From the NCBI GenBank assembly GCA_902802905.1, contig CADCNT010000005.1, positions 1-64,000 of the forward strand: a DNA stretch of 64,000 nt. The letters run 5' to 3'. Below the pieces are notes generated by a model. It was not told the origin of the DNA, made no database searches, and saw only the letters and a list, made by a program, of their open reading frames with translations. The stretch's first letter is position 1; each line of letters starts with the position of its first letter. Origin of the DNA: an uncultured Erysipelotrichaceae bacterium. Its GTDB lineage: Bacteria > Bacillota_I > Bacilli_A > RFN20 > CAG-826. A program made the translations under genes and the position numbers. Of the stretch, positions 54,078 through 63,059 are shown one piece after another.

Positions 54078-56047
54078 TGCCTCCAGTCCATATCAAAGAA
54101 AGAGCAAGAGCGAAAAAAGGAACCATGAAACGTCTTTTGAAGATGCTCTTTAAGCTTTATCCATGGCAACTTATCGTTTCTTTACTCTGCTTAATTTTTA
54201 ATGTTATTGGTAACTTATGTTCATCAATCTTTGTTTCACTTGCCACAACCGCATTAACTGCAGCAGGTAAACAAGGTGTTAATCCATTTGTTGGAGAATT
54301 TGCAGTTAGCAGTACATTTGGTTTCACTGTGTATACTAACATCACTTATCTTGTGATTATCTTAGGATGTATCTACATCGTCGGCATTCTTGCATCTTGG
54401 ACATGGAATAGAACCATGGCGATTGTCACCCAAAGATTCTTAAATGATTTCCGTAAGTCTATGTTTGCTCACATGGAAGATTTGCCAATCAAATATTTCG
54501 ACACACATGCTCGTGGTGCAATCATGTCAATGTACACCAATGATATTGATACAATTAGACAATTTATCTCTCAAGCTATGCCAAGTTTAATTCAAACTGG
54601 TTTAACAGTAATCTTTGTCTTCTTCACCATGCTCACTGCATCAATTTGGATGACCCTAGTAGTGGTTTTTGGATTTATTTTCATGTTAATCACTGTCAAA
54701 TTCATCGGTGGAAAATCCTCTAGTTACTTCATCAAACAACAAGGATCACTCGCCAAAGTTGAAGGTGCAATCGAAGAATCAATTAACGGCTTAAAAGTTA
54801 TCAAAGTCTTCTCACACGAAGAAAAGAGTATTGAAGAATTCAATGTCTTAAATAACGATCTTAAATACAACTCCACTCAAGCTAACATCCACGGTAACAT
54901 CATGATGCCAATCATGGCGAATATCGGTAATTTCTTGTATATCTTATGCGCACTTATGGGTGCATGCATATACGTGTTCGGCTGGAGAAACTTATCTGTA
55001 TCTGGCTTTGCTGTTTTACAAGGCCAACCAGAAAAATTTGCAGGTATGATTGCCTTATTCTTAATGATGTCACGTGTCTTCTCTAATAACGTTAATCAAT
55101 TCTCACAACAAATCACATTTATCGTTATGGGTATGGCGGGTGCATCTAGATGTCTTGATTTAATGGATGAAAAACCAGAAACAGACGAAGGATATGTCTA
55201 TTTATGTAACATCATTAGGCATGAAGATGGCTCGTTTGAAGAAACTAGCGAGCACACTCATGACTATGCATGGAAATATCGCCATAAAGATGGCAGTCTT
55301 GAATATCGTGAACTAAAAGGCGATATCTTGTTAGATAACGTTGACTTCTCTTACGATGGAGAAAGACTTGTTCTTAAAGACGTATATGTCTACGCACATC
55401 CAGGTCAAAAAATTGCTCTTGTAGGCGCTACTGGTGCTGGTAAAACCACAATCACTAACTTAATCAATAGATTCTATGACATCGCTGACGGCAAAATTCG
55501 TTATGACGGCATTAACATCAATAAGATTAAGAAAGCCGACTTAAGAAAGAGTTTAGGAATCGTTTTACAAGATACCAACTTATTTACCGGAACCGTTATG
55601 GAAAACATCAGATACGGCCGATTAGACGCTTCAGATGAAGAGTGTATCAAAGCAGCAAAGATTGCTAATGCTCATGACTTTATCATGCGTCTACCTGAAG
55701 GATATAACACCATGCTCTCTGGAGATGGTTCTAACTTATCTCAAGGTCAAAGACAATTGTTATCTATTGCTAGAGCCGCTGTCGCCGATGCTCCTGTGAT
55801 GATTCTTGACGAAGCCACTTCCTCAATTGATACTCGTACTGAAAAATTAGTGCAACAAGGTACAGATCAACTCATGGAAGGTAGAACTGTATTTGTTATC
55901 GCTCATAGACTTTCCACAGTTCAAAACTCTGACGCAATTATGGTGTTAGACCACGGAGAAATCATAGAACGTGGCACTCACGAAGACTTAATCAAACAAA
56001 AAGGCGTCTACTATCGCTTATATACCGGCGCCTTTGAATTAGAATAA
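54077..56047 (+). CDS. Heterodimeric ABC exporter, catalytic subunit
   Basis: The 656-residue half-transporter has six membrane helices and an NBD with Walker A GATGAGKTT (about 450), signature NLSQGQRQL, canonical Walker B MILDEATSSID and the H-loop IAHRLS. A polar insert (about 370-410, with HTHDYAWKYRHKDGS) lies between the membrane and ATPase parts, which is longer than in most relatives. It pairs with the gene upstream. Confidence 0.93.
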   Translation: MPPVHIKERARAKKGTMKRLLKMLFKLYPWQLIVSLLCLIFNVIGNLCSSIFVSLATTALTAAGKQGVNPFVGEFAVSSTFGFTVYTNITYLVIILGCIYIVGILASWTWNRTMAIVTQRFLNDFRKSMFAHMEDLPIKYFDTHARGAIMSMYTNDIDTIRQFISQAMPSLIQTGLTVIFVFFTMLTASIWMTLVVVFGFIFMLITVKFIGGKSSSYFIKQQGSLAKVEGAIEESINGLKVIKVFSHEEKSIEEFNVLNNDLKYNSTQANIHGNIMMPIMANIGNFLYILCALMGACIYVFGWRNLSVSGFAVLQGQPEKFAGMIALFLMMSRVFSNNVNQFSQQITFIVMGMAGASRCLDLMDEKPETDEGYVYLCNIIRHEDGSFEETSEHTHDYAWKYRHKDGSLEYRELKGDILLDNVDFSYDGERLVLKDVYVYAHPGQKIALVGATGAGKTTITNLINRFYDIADGKIRYDGININKIKKADLRKSLGIVLQDTNLFTGTVMENIRYGRLDASDEECIKAAKIANAHDFIMRLPEGYNTMLSGDGSNLSQGQRQLLSIARAAVADAPVMILDEATSSIDTRTEKLVQQGTDQLMEGRTVFVIAHRLSTVQNSDAIMVLDHGEIIERGTHEDLIKQKGVYYRLYTGAFELE

Positions 56048-56057
56048 AGGTAAAGAA

Positions 56058-56091
56058 AACGCTCTCGAAATATTCGGGAGCGTTCTTTTGT
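56058..56091 (+). terminator. Bidirectional terminator after the ABC exporter
   Basis: A 12-bp stem (AACGCTCTCGAA/TTCGGGAGCGTT with one G-U pair) and CTTTTG on the plus strand. It also ends the convergent fakA gene. Confidence 0.85.
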
Positions 56092-57779
56092 TATTCAACT
56101 GAGAAGAGATAATCGTAGATATCTTGTCCTCCATCAATTATTCCCATTTCTAGATAAGGGAAGTAGAAGGAGATTTGTTCTTGTAGTTTCTCTTTTTCTT
56201 TCTCGGTTACATTCTTACCACATATAACGATAAGAACTTCTTTTTGTTTAATACCTTTAACCTTGCTTAGTAAGCGTCTAAAGGCATAAAGTCTATTTCT
56301 ACTAGCAACAAGTAATTTACCATCAAGAATGCCGATATAATCGCCTTTATTGATGATAACCTTGTTAACTGTAGTTCTTCTAATTGAAGTAGTGATTTCA
56401 CCACTAGAAACGTTATCAATTGCTTGTTTGAAGTTACCAACAATAATTGTTAAGTCATCACTGGAGTAATCTAACATTGTTAAAGCACTATAACATTGAG
56501 GAATAGATGTGGAATTAATTACCACAACATTGCTGCCCTTATATAAGGTTGCAGCTTGTTTAGCTGCCATAATAATGTTCTTATTATTTGGGAAAACAAT
56601 AATGTTTTCTGCATCTAAAGATTTGAATGCCTTAATGAAATCTTCAGTAGATGGGTTCATGGATTGACCACCATCAATAATTACATTAACGCCAAATTCT
56701 TTGAATTGTTGTTTGATACCTTCTCCAGAAGCAACAGCAACCAAGGCGTATTTATAATGTTCTCTAGATCTAACTTCTTCAAGTTCACTATCACCGATTT
56801 GTTCGTTATGTTGTAACGCCATATTCTCAATTTTAATGGTGAGGAATTCACCAAATTTACGCATATGGTCGAGTACTTTTCCTGGATCTTTGGTGTGAAC
56901 ATGAACTTTGACCACGCTATCATCACTTAAAGCAACGATAGAGTCACCTTTAATATCATCACCATTTAAGATATCAATCACATCTTGAATATCGAATTTT
57001 TCAATATCAACTTTCGAGTTTTGCAATCTTAAGATAAATTCAGTACAGTAACCAAATTTGAGTTCATCATCTGGTCCAAAGGCATTAAAATCAACATCTG
57101 CACTTTGTGATAATGAACTGCCGGATTTAGAAGCGACGTCTAAGAATGAGAAATCAACTTCTTCACCTTCTAAATATTTAATAAAGCCTTTTACGATATA
57201 AACGTAACCTGCTCCACCAGAATCAATTACACCAGCTTCTTTTAAAACTGGTAACAAGTTAATTGTGTTGTTTAAACTTCTAACAGCTTCTTCTAAATGA
57301 TAATGGAAGAAGTCGTTAATAGAAGAGGTAAAATCAACCTTGCTAGCGGCGTATTCTGTTGCTTCTCTAAAAACGGTAAGAATTGTGCCTTCGACCGGAG
57401 TAACAACTGCACCATAAGCTTGTTTAACACCTAATTCATAGGCTTTAACTAAATCAACAGCGTTAACTTGTTTCTTACTTTGTAAGCCCTTACATATTCC
57501 ACGGAAAATTTGTGAAAGAATAACACCTGAATTTCCTCTAGCGCCAAGGAGCATGCCGCTACTGAGTGGTTTGCAGATATCGCTTAGTAATTCACTATCA
57601 ATACCCATCACCGCAGCAATGCCGCCTTCAATGGTGTGGCACATATTTGTACCAGTGTCACCATCAGGCACAGGAAAGACATTTAAGTTATTCACTTCGT
57701 CCATGTTATCTCTTAAGCATTTTGCTCCAGAGACAACAAGCGATTTAAAGTCCTTTCCGTTTAAAGTTTTTAAAACCAT
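56091..57779 (-). CDS. fakA: FakA/DhaL-type kinase (fatty acid kinase catalytic subunit)
   Basis: The 562-residue protein has the DhaL/DAK2 nucleotide-binding domain at the start (NVFPVPDGDTGTNMCHT at about 34-50; LLGARGNSGVILSQIFRG at about 83-100), a middle domain and a DegV-like C-terminal domain. FakA phosphorylates fatty acids bound by a DegV-type FakB partner, feeding phospholipid synthesis. A degV-like gene lies 3 bases upstream, so both subunits may be made together. Confidence 0.92.
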   Translation of the reverse strand: MVLKTLNGKDFKSLVVSGAKCLRDNMDEVNNLNVFPVPDGDTGTNMCHTIEGGIAAVMGIDSELLSDICKPLSSGMLLGARGNSGVILSQIFRGICKGLQSKKQVNAVDLVKAYELGVKQAYGAVVTPVEGTILTVFREATEYAASKVDFTSSINDFFHYHLEEAVRSLNNTINLLPVLKEAGVIDSGGAGYVYIVKGFIKYLEGEEVDFSFLDVASKSGSSLSQSADVDFNAFGPDDELKFGYCTEFILRLQNSKVDIEKFDIQDVIDILNGDDIKGDSIVALSDDSVVKVHVHTKDPGKVLDHMRKFGEFLTIKIENMALQHNEQIGDSELEEVRSREHYKYALVAVASGEGIKQQFKEFGVNVIIDGGQSMNPSTEDFIKAFKSLDAENIIVFPNNKNIIMAAKQAATLYKGSNVVVINSTSIPQCYSALTMLDYSSDDLTIIVGNFKQAIDNVSSGEITTSIRRTTVNKVIINKGDYIGILDGKLLVASRNRLYAFRRLLSKVKGIKQKEVLIVICGKNVTEKEKEKLQEQISFYFPYLEMGIIDGGQDIYDYLFSVE

Positions 57780-57782
57780 TGA

Positions 57783-58691
57783 TTATTCACCAACAACTTC
57801 AACTTTTTTACCAAAGAAAAATACGCCAACGGTGCCTTTACCGGTTGTGCCACCAATAATTGGTCCCATAGGAACGACATTGATTTCTTTGAATTTAACT
57901 TCACTCTTTAAATTGGAAACAAGTAATTCTAAATCTTCTGGTTTACATTCAGCGTCACTAATCCAACAAACATTCTTTTCTGGTTCAACAGCGAGTTCTT
58001 TAGCCATAGCAACAACTCTTAATAAGGCATTTCTTCTACCTTTTTGTTTTTCGACAGCAAAGTTATTACCTTTAGCATCACTAATTAAGATTGGCTTAAC
58101 ACCAAAAACGTTGCCAAAGAAAGCGGTGGAAGCTTTGACTCTACCAGCCATCTTTAAAGTATTTAAATTTTCAACTGTTGCTAATTGGTTGTATTCAAGT
58201 TTATGTTCTTCTAAATAGTCTCTAACTTCTTCAATAGATTTGCCATCAATTCTCATTTCAGCAGCTTTTAAAAGCATCATACCTTGACCCATACAGCTGT
58301 TGAGTGGGTCAACGATAATCACTTTTCTACCTGGGAATTTTTGTTCATATTTTGGTTGTAACTTTTTAGCAAGTTGCACAGAAGCACTTAAAGCGCCAGA
58401 ACAGGAAATGTATAAAACATCTTCGCCTTTTTCTAAGTGACGTCCAAACACTGCGTCAAATTCTTGTTCAGAAACTTGGCTAGTGAAGACTCTTGTGCCT
58501 TCCGCCAACATATCAAAGTATTCTTTATGTGAGATACCTTGATCCCAATCTAATGAAGCATAGACTTCTCTTTCTTTCTTATCTTTTGTTTGCCAAGAAA
58601 CCATCATACGACAATAGTCAATATCATGTTCTTTTCTTAATGCAGGGGTGAGATCACAAGTGGAATCTCCAATAATTGCAAATTTTGCCAT
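57783..58691 (-). CDS. DegV-family fatty acid-binding protein (FakB-like)
   Basis: The 302-residue protein has the DegV signature: DSTCDLTPAL near residue 9, the central SGALSASVQLAKK (about 100) and IIVDPLNSCMGQGMMLL (about 126), and RVKASTAFFGNVFGVKPIL (about 185), which form the fatty acid pocket. ATG 58691 is preceded by AAGGAG; the longer frame from 58757 reads through the promoter region. It hands fatty acids to FakA, its downstream neighbour. Confidence 0.9.
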   Translation of the reverse strand: MAKFAIIGDSTCDLTPALRKEHDIDYCRMMVSWQTKDKKEREVYASLDWDQGISHKEYFDMLAEGTRVFTSQVSEQEFDAVFGRHLEKGEDVLYISCSGALSASVQLAKKLQPKYEQKFPGRKVIIVDPLNSCMGQGMMLLKAAEMRIDGKSIEEVRDYLEEHKLEYNQLATVENLNTLKMAGRVKASTAFFGNVFGVKPILISDAKGNNFAVEKQKGRRNALLRVVAMAKELAVEPEKNVCWISDAECKPEDLELLVSNLKSEVKFKEINVVPMGPIIGGTTGKGTVGVFFFGKKVEVVGE

Positions 58692-58801
58692 TCTTTTTCT
58701 CCTTAAAACACTTATATAAATATAAAGACTTGAGATAATAGTAGCAATAAACAACAATATGCATTTGCCTATTATGCGACATTAATGATAAAATGCCTAA
58801 T

Positions 58802-59356
58802 ATGTCAGACTTAAGAACAATCAAAACAGAAGCCGCAATTGAAAACGCAATGATCGAGCTCATTGAAATCAAAGGCTTCTCTAAAATCAAGATGGTGGAC
58901 ATTGCTAAGCAAGCACAAGTGAATAGAAACACCATCTATCTTCACTACGAAACAAAAGAAGAAATAATCATCTCAATTCTTAAAAAAGCCTACGCAGACC
59001 AGGCCTTTTTGGATGATTTGAAAAAAGTGCAAACGCAAAGAACCGGCAAAAAGGAAATCAGATCTCTATATTTAAGCATCCTTAATAAAGTTGAGCACGA
59101 CATTGAGCTTTATCGTATTTTGTTAACAGACCCAAACCTCTTAGGTTACGTTAATAGGTTCTTAAAGTATTTCAGAGACGAAATAATGAAGTACTTTGAA
59201 AACTCCACCGCCAATAGAGTGAAACTTGAATATATTATCAACGGAGTATATGGAGTCTTATCAAGATGGGTGGTTAACGCATTCGCTAGTAAAGACGAAA
59301 TAGCGGAACAGTTAACCGAACTATTTATAAATGACATTAGAAAATTAAAAAGATGA
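58802..59356 (+). CDS. TetR-family regulator divergent from degV-fakA
   Basis: The 184-residue repressor has an HTH with NAMIELIEIKGFSKIKMVDIAKQAQVNRNTIYLHYETKEE (about 14-54). It is divergent from the degV-fakA pair with about 110 bases between, so it may control fatty acid uptake. TAAAAT at 58788-58793 lies 8 bases before ATG 58802, giving a nearly leaderless message; no Shine-Dalgarno site is seen. Confidence 0.88.
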   Translation: MSDLRTIKTEAAIENAMIELIEIKGFSKIKMVDIAKQAQVNRNTIYLHYETKEEIIISILKKAYADQAFLDDLKKVQTQRTGKKEIRSLYLSILNKVEHDIELYRILLTDPNLLGYVNRFLKYFRDEIMKYFENSTANRVKLEYIINGVYGVLSRWVVNAFASKDEIAEQLTELFINDIRKLKR

Positions 59357-59384
59357 CGCTAAATTAAACGTCATCTTCTTTTTT
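59352..59384 (+). terminator. Terminator of the second TetR gene
   Basis: GATGACG/CGTCATC stem with a 10-base loop followed by TTCTTTTTT. Confidence 0.85.
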
Positions 59385-59400
59385 AAACTATAAATATTAA

Positions 59401-59823
59401 TTAGTCTTCTAAACGAGCAAGTAAAGCTTTTTCTTTATCGCTTAATTCGTTATCAACAACGAAGAATAGAGCGACAAATCTAACAGCGGAGGCTTTAGCT
59501 TCTTTCTTTAAGCAATCAACGATTTCATCGACTGCGGAAACAAATGATTCTTCACCAGCGTTCTTGTTCATTGCAAAGAATTCATATTTATCGGTTTTGA
59601 TACCGGTAGCTTCTTCGAACAATTTTAATTCTTCAGCACTGGAATGTTTGTCAGCACCAGCAGCGAGTCTCACTAACATTGTAGCGAAATCATCGATTTC
59701 ATCTGCGGAATAGCCAGCAGCTTGCATTCTTGCACCTAATTCAGCATAAGCTTTTTTTGCTTCTTCTAATTTTTGTTCAAAAGATAAGTTTTTGTAATTT
59801 GCTAATAATTCTTTAACTTTCAT
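59401..59823 (-). CDS. Helical protein of unknown function
   Basis: The 140-residue cytoplasmic protein is predicted almost wholly helical, acidic and alanine-rich. It starts MKVKELLANYKNLSFEQK and ends DNELSDKEKALLARLED, loosely like TerB-type helical domains, though I do not claim the family. It has a clear ribosome-binding site (AAGGAG) and codon use like its neighbours, so it is a real gene. Confidence 0.65.
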   Translation of the reverse strand: MKVKELLANYKNLSFEQKLEEAKKAYAELGARMQAAGYSADEIDDFATMLVRLAAGADKHSSAEELKLFEEATGIKTDKYEFFAMNKNAGEESFVSAVDEIVDCLKKEAKASAVRFVALFFVVDNELSDKEKALLARLED

Positions 59824-59987
59824 GATTATTGCTCCTTTTAGTCTCCGTTATTATATAACAAGGTTAAGATTTTACCAACCACATTTTTTAAGTATGAAAA
59901 ATGTCTATTATGGGTACTATGTAACTCCTACTTTATTCCTAAAACTTTATCGTGGTCAATTAATCAAAAATATGACAATGTCTTTTA

Positions 59988-60016
59988 TAAAATAAAAAGG
60001 AAGGACGAGCCTTCCT
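59988..60016 (-). terminator. Terminator of the glycosyltransferase operon
   Basis: Minus-strand AGGAAGG/CCTTCCT stem with a 5-base loop followed by TTTTATTTT. Confidence 0.85.
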
Positions 60017-60024
60017 ATAATTGT

Positions 60025-61452
60025 TTATTTACCAACTGCAAGTTTAACACACTCATAAGCACCATTATAGTGTCCTTGGGCTTTGAGCTCATTGATGCGG
60101 TCGCACATATGAGGAATAATCTCTTTATCGCTAATCAAGCGGTCTAACATTTCGTTGGCCTCTTTCTTAGTTGGGCATTCAGGAGTGGAATCACCATTTT
60201 CTTGTCCATTAACTGCACCATACACTTCATGTCCACCAATGTGTCTCATAAAGAGTTTTGGAATTGGATAGTAAGCTAATTCGCTAGGTTTAGTGACTAA
60301 TAAATCAGTAACTGGCATTAATAAGTTAGTGGAATATACTGCTTCAAAGATATCTTTGTTATAAATGCAATAAATGCCTTCTGCTTCGCCTTCCTTAATC
60401 TCTTTAGCGAGTTCTTTTAACTTCTCGTATTCATTGAAGAAGTTCTTGGTTTCAACTTCCACTTTCTTAATCATCTTTTCATAGACGTCTTTATGGTCAC
60501 CAAAATTGATAAATAACGCCACTTTCTTTTCTTTGACATATGGTAGTAAGTGCTGCACCATAGCAAGGAACATATCAAAGCCTGCTCCAGCACCACCAAC
60601 AGTCATTAATATACGAATTGGTTTTCCGTTTCTCAATCTAGCCTTTCTTCTTTCATTATCACCTTCAAGATCCACTAAGAGTTCGTGGTCGATAAAGCAG
60701 CCAACCATCTTTAATTGATCTTCAGGAATGCCGTTTAGAGGTTTTTTATCAAATCCTCTTAAGGTTTTATAACCAAAGTAGGCAAATGGGGTTTGTACAG
60801 TGTGAATTGCACCTTCAGAAAGATGTAATCCCATTGGCCAGTTATCAGGAATAGCATTAACAACGTGAGTCATGCCAGCGTGAATTGCAGCTTGGCTTGG
60901 CCAAACGTGAGTAGCAATATAAGGGATATCTTTTGGAATGTTTCTGAAGATAGGTACTAAAAGTTCACTATTAGCTTGGTCTTTAGCGTTATAGGAAATC
61001 TTCTTAAATCCTTCAGAATTAAGTGGTTCCCAAACGAGTTTATTAAATAGCTTAGACTTTTGAGAAATTCTAGAAGCTAAAGAATACATATCGTTTTGTT
61101 CACGAATCATCTTGCTTCCAGTTGCATCAAAGCTCGCTAAGTCTAACCAATATGGTTTATAGCCTAACGCTCTAGCAGCGCTAGCCATAGCAATAGAAAT
61201 ACGATAGTGGCCAAAGCCCATACGAATATTACCAACAATTAAGGCTTTGCTATCGAACTTTTGGTTTTCTTCGGCAAAGACAATGTTGTCAGCCTTGATA
61301 AAATCAAGAGTTGGGATTTCTTTAAAAGCTACTTTGTAGTCTTTTTGAGAATCATCCCCATACTTCTTTACGAATTTTGCTTTGCTTTTATAAGCACCAT
61401 TAACCACTTTTTTTGGTTGAGGATTATTGAAAATTGATTCTGATTTACTCAT
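60025..61452 (-). CDS. Predicted GT-B glycosyltransferase (MurG/GT28-like)
   Basis: The 475-residue protein has GNIRMGFGHYRISIAMASAA (about 73-92), the GxGH motif of MurG and diacylglycerol glycosyltransferases, and a C-terminal donor-binding region VTDLLVTKPSELAYYPIPK (about 380-398) followed by HIGGHEVYG. A TVGGAGAGFD turn lies near residue 283. Acceptor and sugar donor are unknown. It overlaps the alpha-galactosidase gene by 8 bases, and a GPH transporter lies upstream, so it belongs to a glycoside or glycolipid locus. The N-terminal 70 residues are not recognised. Confidence 0.65.
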   Translation of the reverse strand: MSKSESIFNNPQPKKVVNGAYKSKAKFVKKYGDDSQKDYKVAFKEIPTLDFIKADNIVFAEENQKFDSKALIVGNIRMGFGHYRISIAMASAARALGYKPYWLDLASFDATGSKMIREQNDMYSLASRISQKSKLFNKLVWEPLNSEGFKKISYNAKDQANSELLVPIFRNIPKDIPYIATHVWPSQAAIHAGMTHVVNAIPDNWPMGLHLSEGAIHTVQTPFAYFGYKTLRGFDKKPLNGIPEDQLKMVGCFIDHELLVDLEGDNERRKARLRNGKPIRILMTVGGAGAGFDMFLAMVQHLLPYVKEKKVALFINFGDHKDVYEKMIKKVEVETKNFFNEYEKLKELAKEIKEGEAEGIYCIYNKDIFEAVYSTNLLMPVTDLLVTKPSELAYYPIPKLFMRHIGGHEVYGAVNGQENGDSTPECPTKKEANEMLDRLISDKEIIPHMCDRINELKAQGHYNGAYECVKLAVGK

Positions 61453-63058
61453 TTGCTAAAACTCCTTTCTCGGTGTTATATACGAGTTTGTAAATCTTTC
61501 CGCCTAACTCATATTGAATATCAACAAAGTATCTTCCTCTTCTAACAGCGGATAACACTTTTGCTTCTTTAAATAACACTAATGCTTGAGCAAGGGTTTG
61601 TTTCTTGTCATCATCATAGGTTGCAATGTCATCACTTGTCATAAGAACGCTTCCGAATAAAGCATTAAGTGTAGTTAACGCAATTCTTTGTTCTCTAGAT
61701 AAGTGAATATTTTCATCTCTTAAAAGGAAGACATCTGGGTCATTTCCAAATAAGTGTTGGTCAAAAATATGACGGAAGATTGTGTTTTGTAATGTAATCT
61801 TAGTGGAAATTCTTTCTCTATGGAACAAACGCATCACAGGCATATCGTCAAATGATAATGAAACATCAGGTCCAATACGTAAGTAATCAAACATGCGATA
61901 TGAACTAATGATATTCGCGCCACAGCCAAGGATAATTTTGTCTTTAAGTACTTCTCTTAAGAACTTATAGGCATCATTTTGAACTTGACATCTAGACTTG
62001 CCTTCAACAGGATATAAGGCGGCTGCGTATAGGAAATCGAGCTTAAAGAACTCAAATCCCATCTCCATATAATGTTCTAAGCACTTACGGATATACGCCC
62101 TTGCGTTTTCATTATAAATATCTAAAGAATAGAATCCTGACCAGTTACCACCAACAGTTACTGGTTTGCCTTTTGAATCACAAACCAACCAATCTTTGTG
62201 TTCTTGAAACATCTTAGATTTAGTTTCAACTGCAAATGGAGCAAGCCAAATTCCTGGAACGAATCCTTTTTCTTTAATCTTGCTAACGATTGGTTCTAAT
62301 CCACGTGGAAATTTCTTTGGATCAACATCTAGCCAATCACCAACCCATGTTTCATATCCATCATCGATTTGGAATACTTTAAATCTATTATCTAAGGCAT
62401 CTAAATCTCTTAAGATAATTTCTTCATTGATGTTTTGGTAATAGTTATACCAAGATGTATAACCAAAGATTTTCTCTTTATTAAGAAGTGGGAAATCTTT
62501 TTGGAATTCTTCTAATCCTTCTTCATAGTCGTTGAAGAATCGATAGTCGAATACATTAACTTCTTCACCAGCTTTTAATTTAATACCTCTAACATCGCTA
62601 ATAAGATGGATGCATCTTTGATCTTTGATCAATTCATAGATTAAATATGCGGTGTCAAAGTTTAAGGAATAGGAGAAACATTCATACTTTCCTCTTGAAT
62701 AGAACACATCATAACCGTGGCTCTTTTTAATGGAATAGCGATAGAAAGTGCTATCACCATATTTATCCAAAGCGAACTTATGGGTAATAATATGTGGAGA
62801 TTTCTTAATGTTTCTTAACCTTTTTTGTAAATAGTATTCTCTGGTATCGGTCCATGATTGATATCCGTTAAGGAAGTATCTATCAAAGTAGTTAACAAAG
62901 AACGCTACTTTGTGATCGGCTTTTAAAAGTTCAACATCTTTTAATGCTTTGATTTTAACAACATGACGATTTGCTTTATGTGAGGAAAAGACTTCTAAGT
63001 CCTTGTTCGACTCGGAAGTTTTTCTCTTTTTTCCTTCACTAATATAGTAAATACGCAT
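61445..63058 (-). CDS. GH36-family alpha-galactosidase
   Basis: This enzyme releases galactose from alpha-galactosides. The 537-residue protein has the (beta/alpha)8 barrel motifs FQIDDGYETWVGDW (about 235), GIWLAPFAVE (about 270), the nucleophile Asp in FFKLDFLYAAAL (about 335) and a later GCGANIISSYRMFDYLRIGPDVS. It has no signal peptide, so it works in the cytoplasm on imported sugar. It is shorter than many GH36 enzymes. I chose ATG 63058, which overlaps the transporter stop; an earlier start at 63079 is a TTG. Confidence 0.85.
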   Translation of the reverse strand: MRIYYISEGKKRKTSESNKDLEVFSSHKANRHVVKIKALKDVELLKADHKVAFFVNYFDRYFLNGYQSWTDTREYYLQKRLRNIKKSPHIITHKFALDKYGDSTFYRYSIKKSHGYDVFYSRGKYECFSYSLNFDTAYLIYELIKDQRCIHLISDVRGIKLKAGEEVNVFDYRFFNDYEEGLEEFQKDFPLLNKEKIFGYTSWYNYYQNINEEIILRDLDALDNRFKVFQIDDGYETWVGDWLDVDPKKFPRGLEPIVSKIKEKGFVPGIWLAPFAVETKSKMFQEHKDWLVCDSKGKPVTVGGNWSGFYSLDIYNENARAYIRKCLEHYMEMGFEFFKLDFLYAAALYPVEGKSRCQVQNDAYKFLREVLKDKIILGCGANIISSYRMFDYLRIGPDVSLSFDDMPVMRLFHRERISTKITLQNTIFRHIFDQHLFGNDPDVFLLRDENIHLSREQRIALTTLNALFGSVLMTSDDIATYDDDKKQTLAQALVLFKEAKVLSAVRRGRYFVDIQYELGGKIYKLVYNTEKGVLANE

Positions 63059-63059
63059 A

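Noticed and set aside
59850-59990. AT-rich gap between the helical protein gene and the glycosyltransferase operon
   Set aside because: Apart from the listed terminator no ORF, repeat or RNA element was seen.
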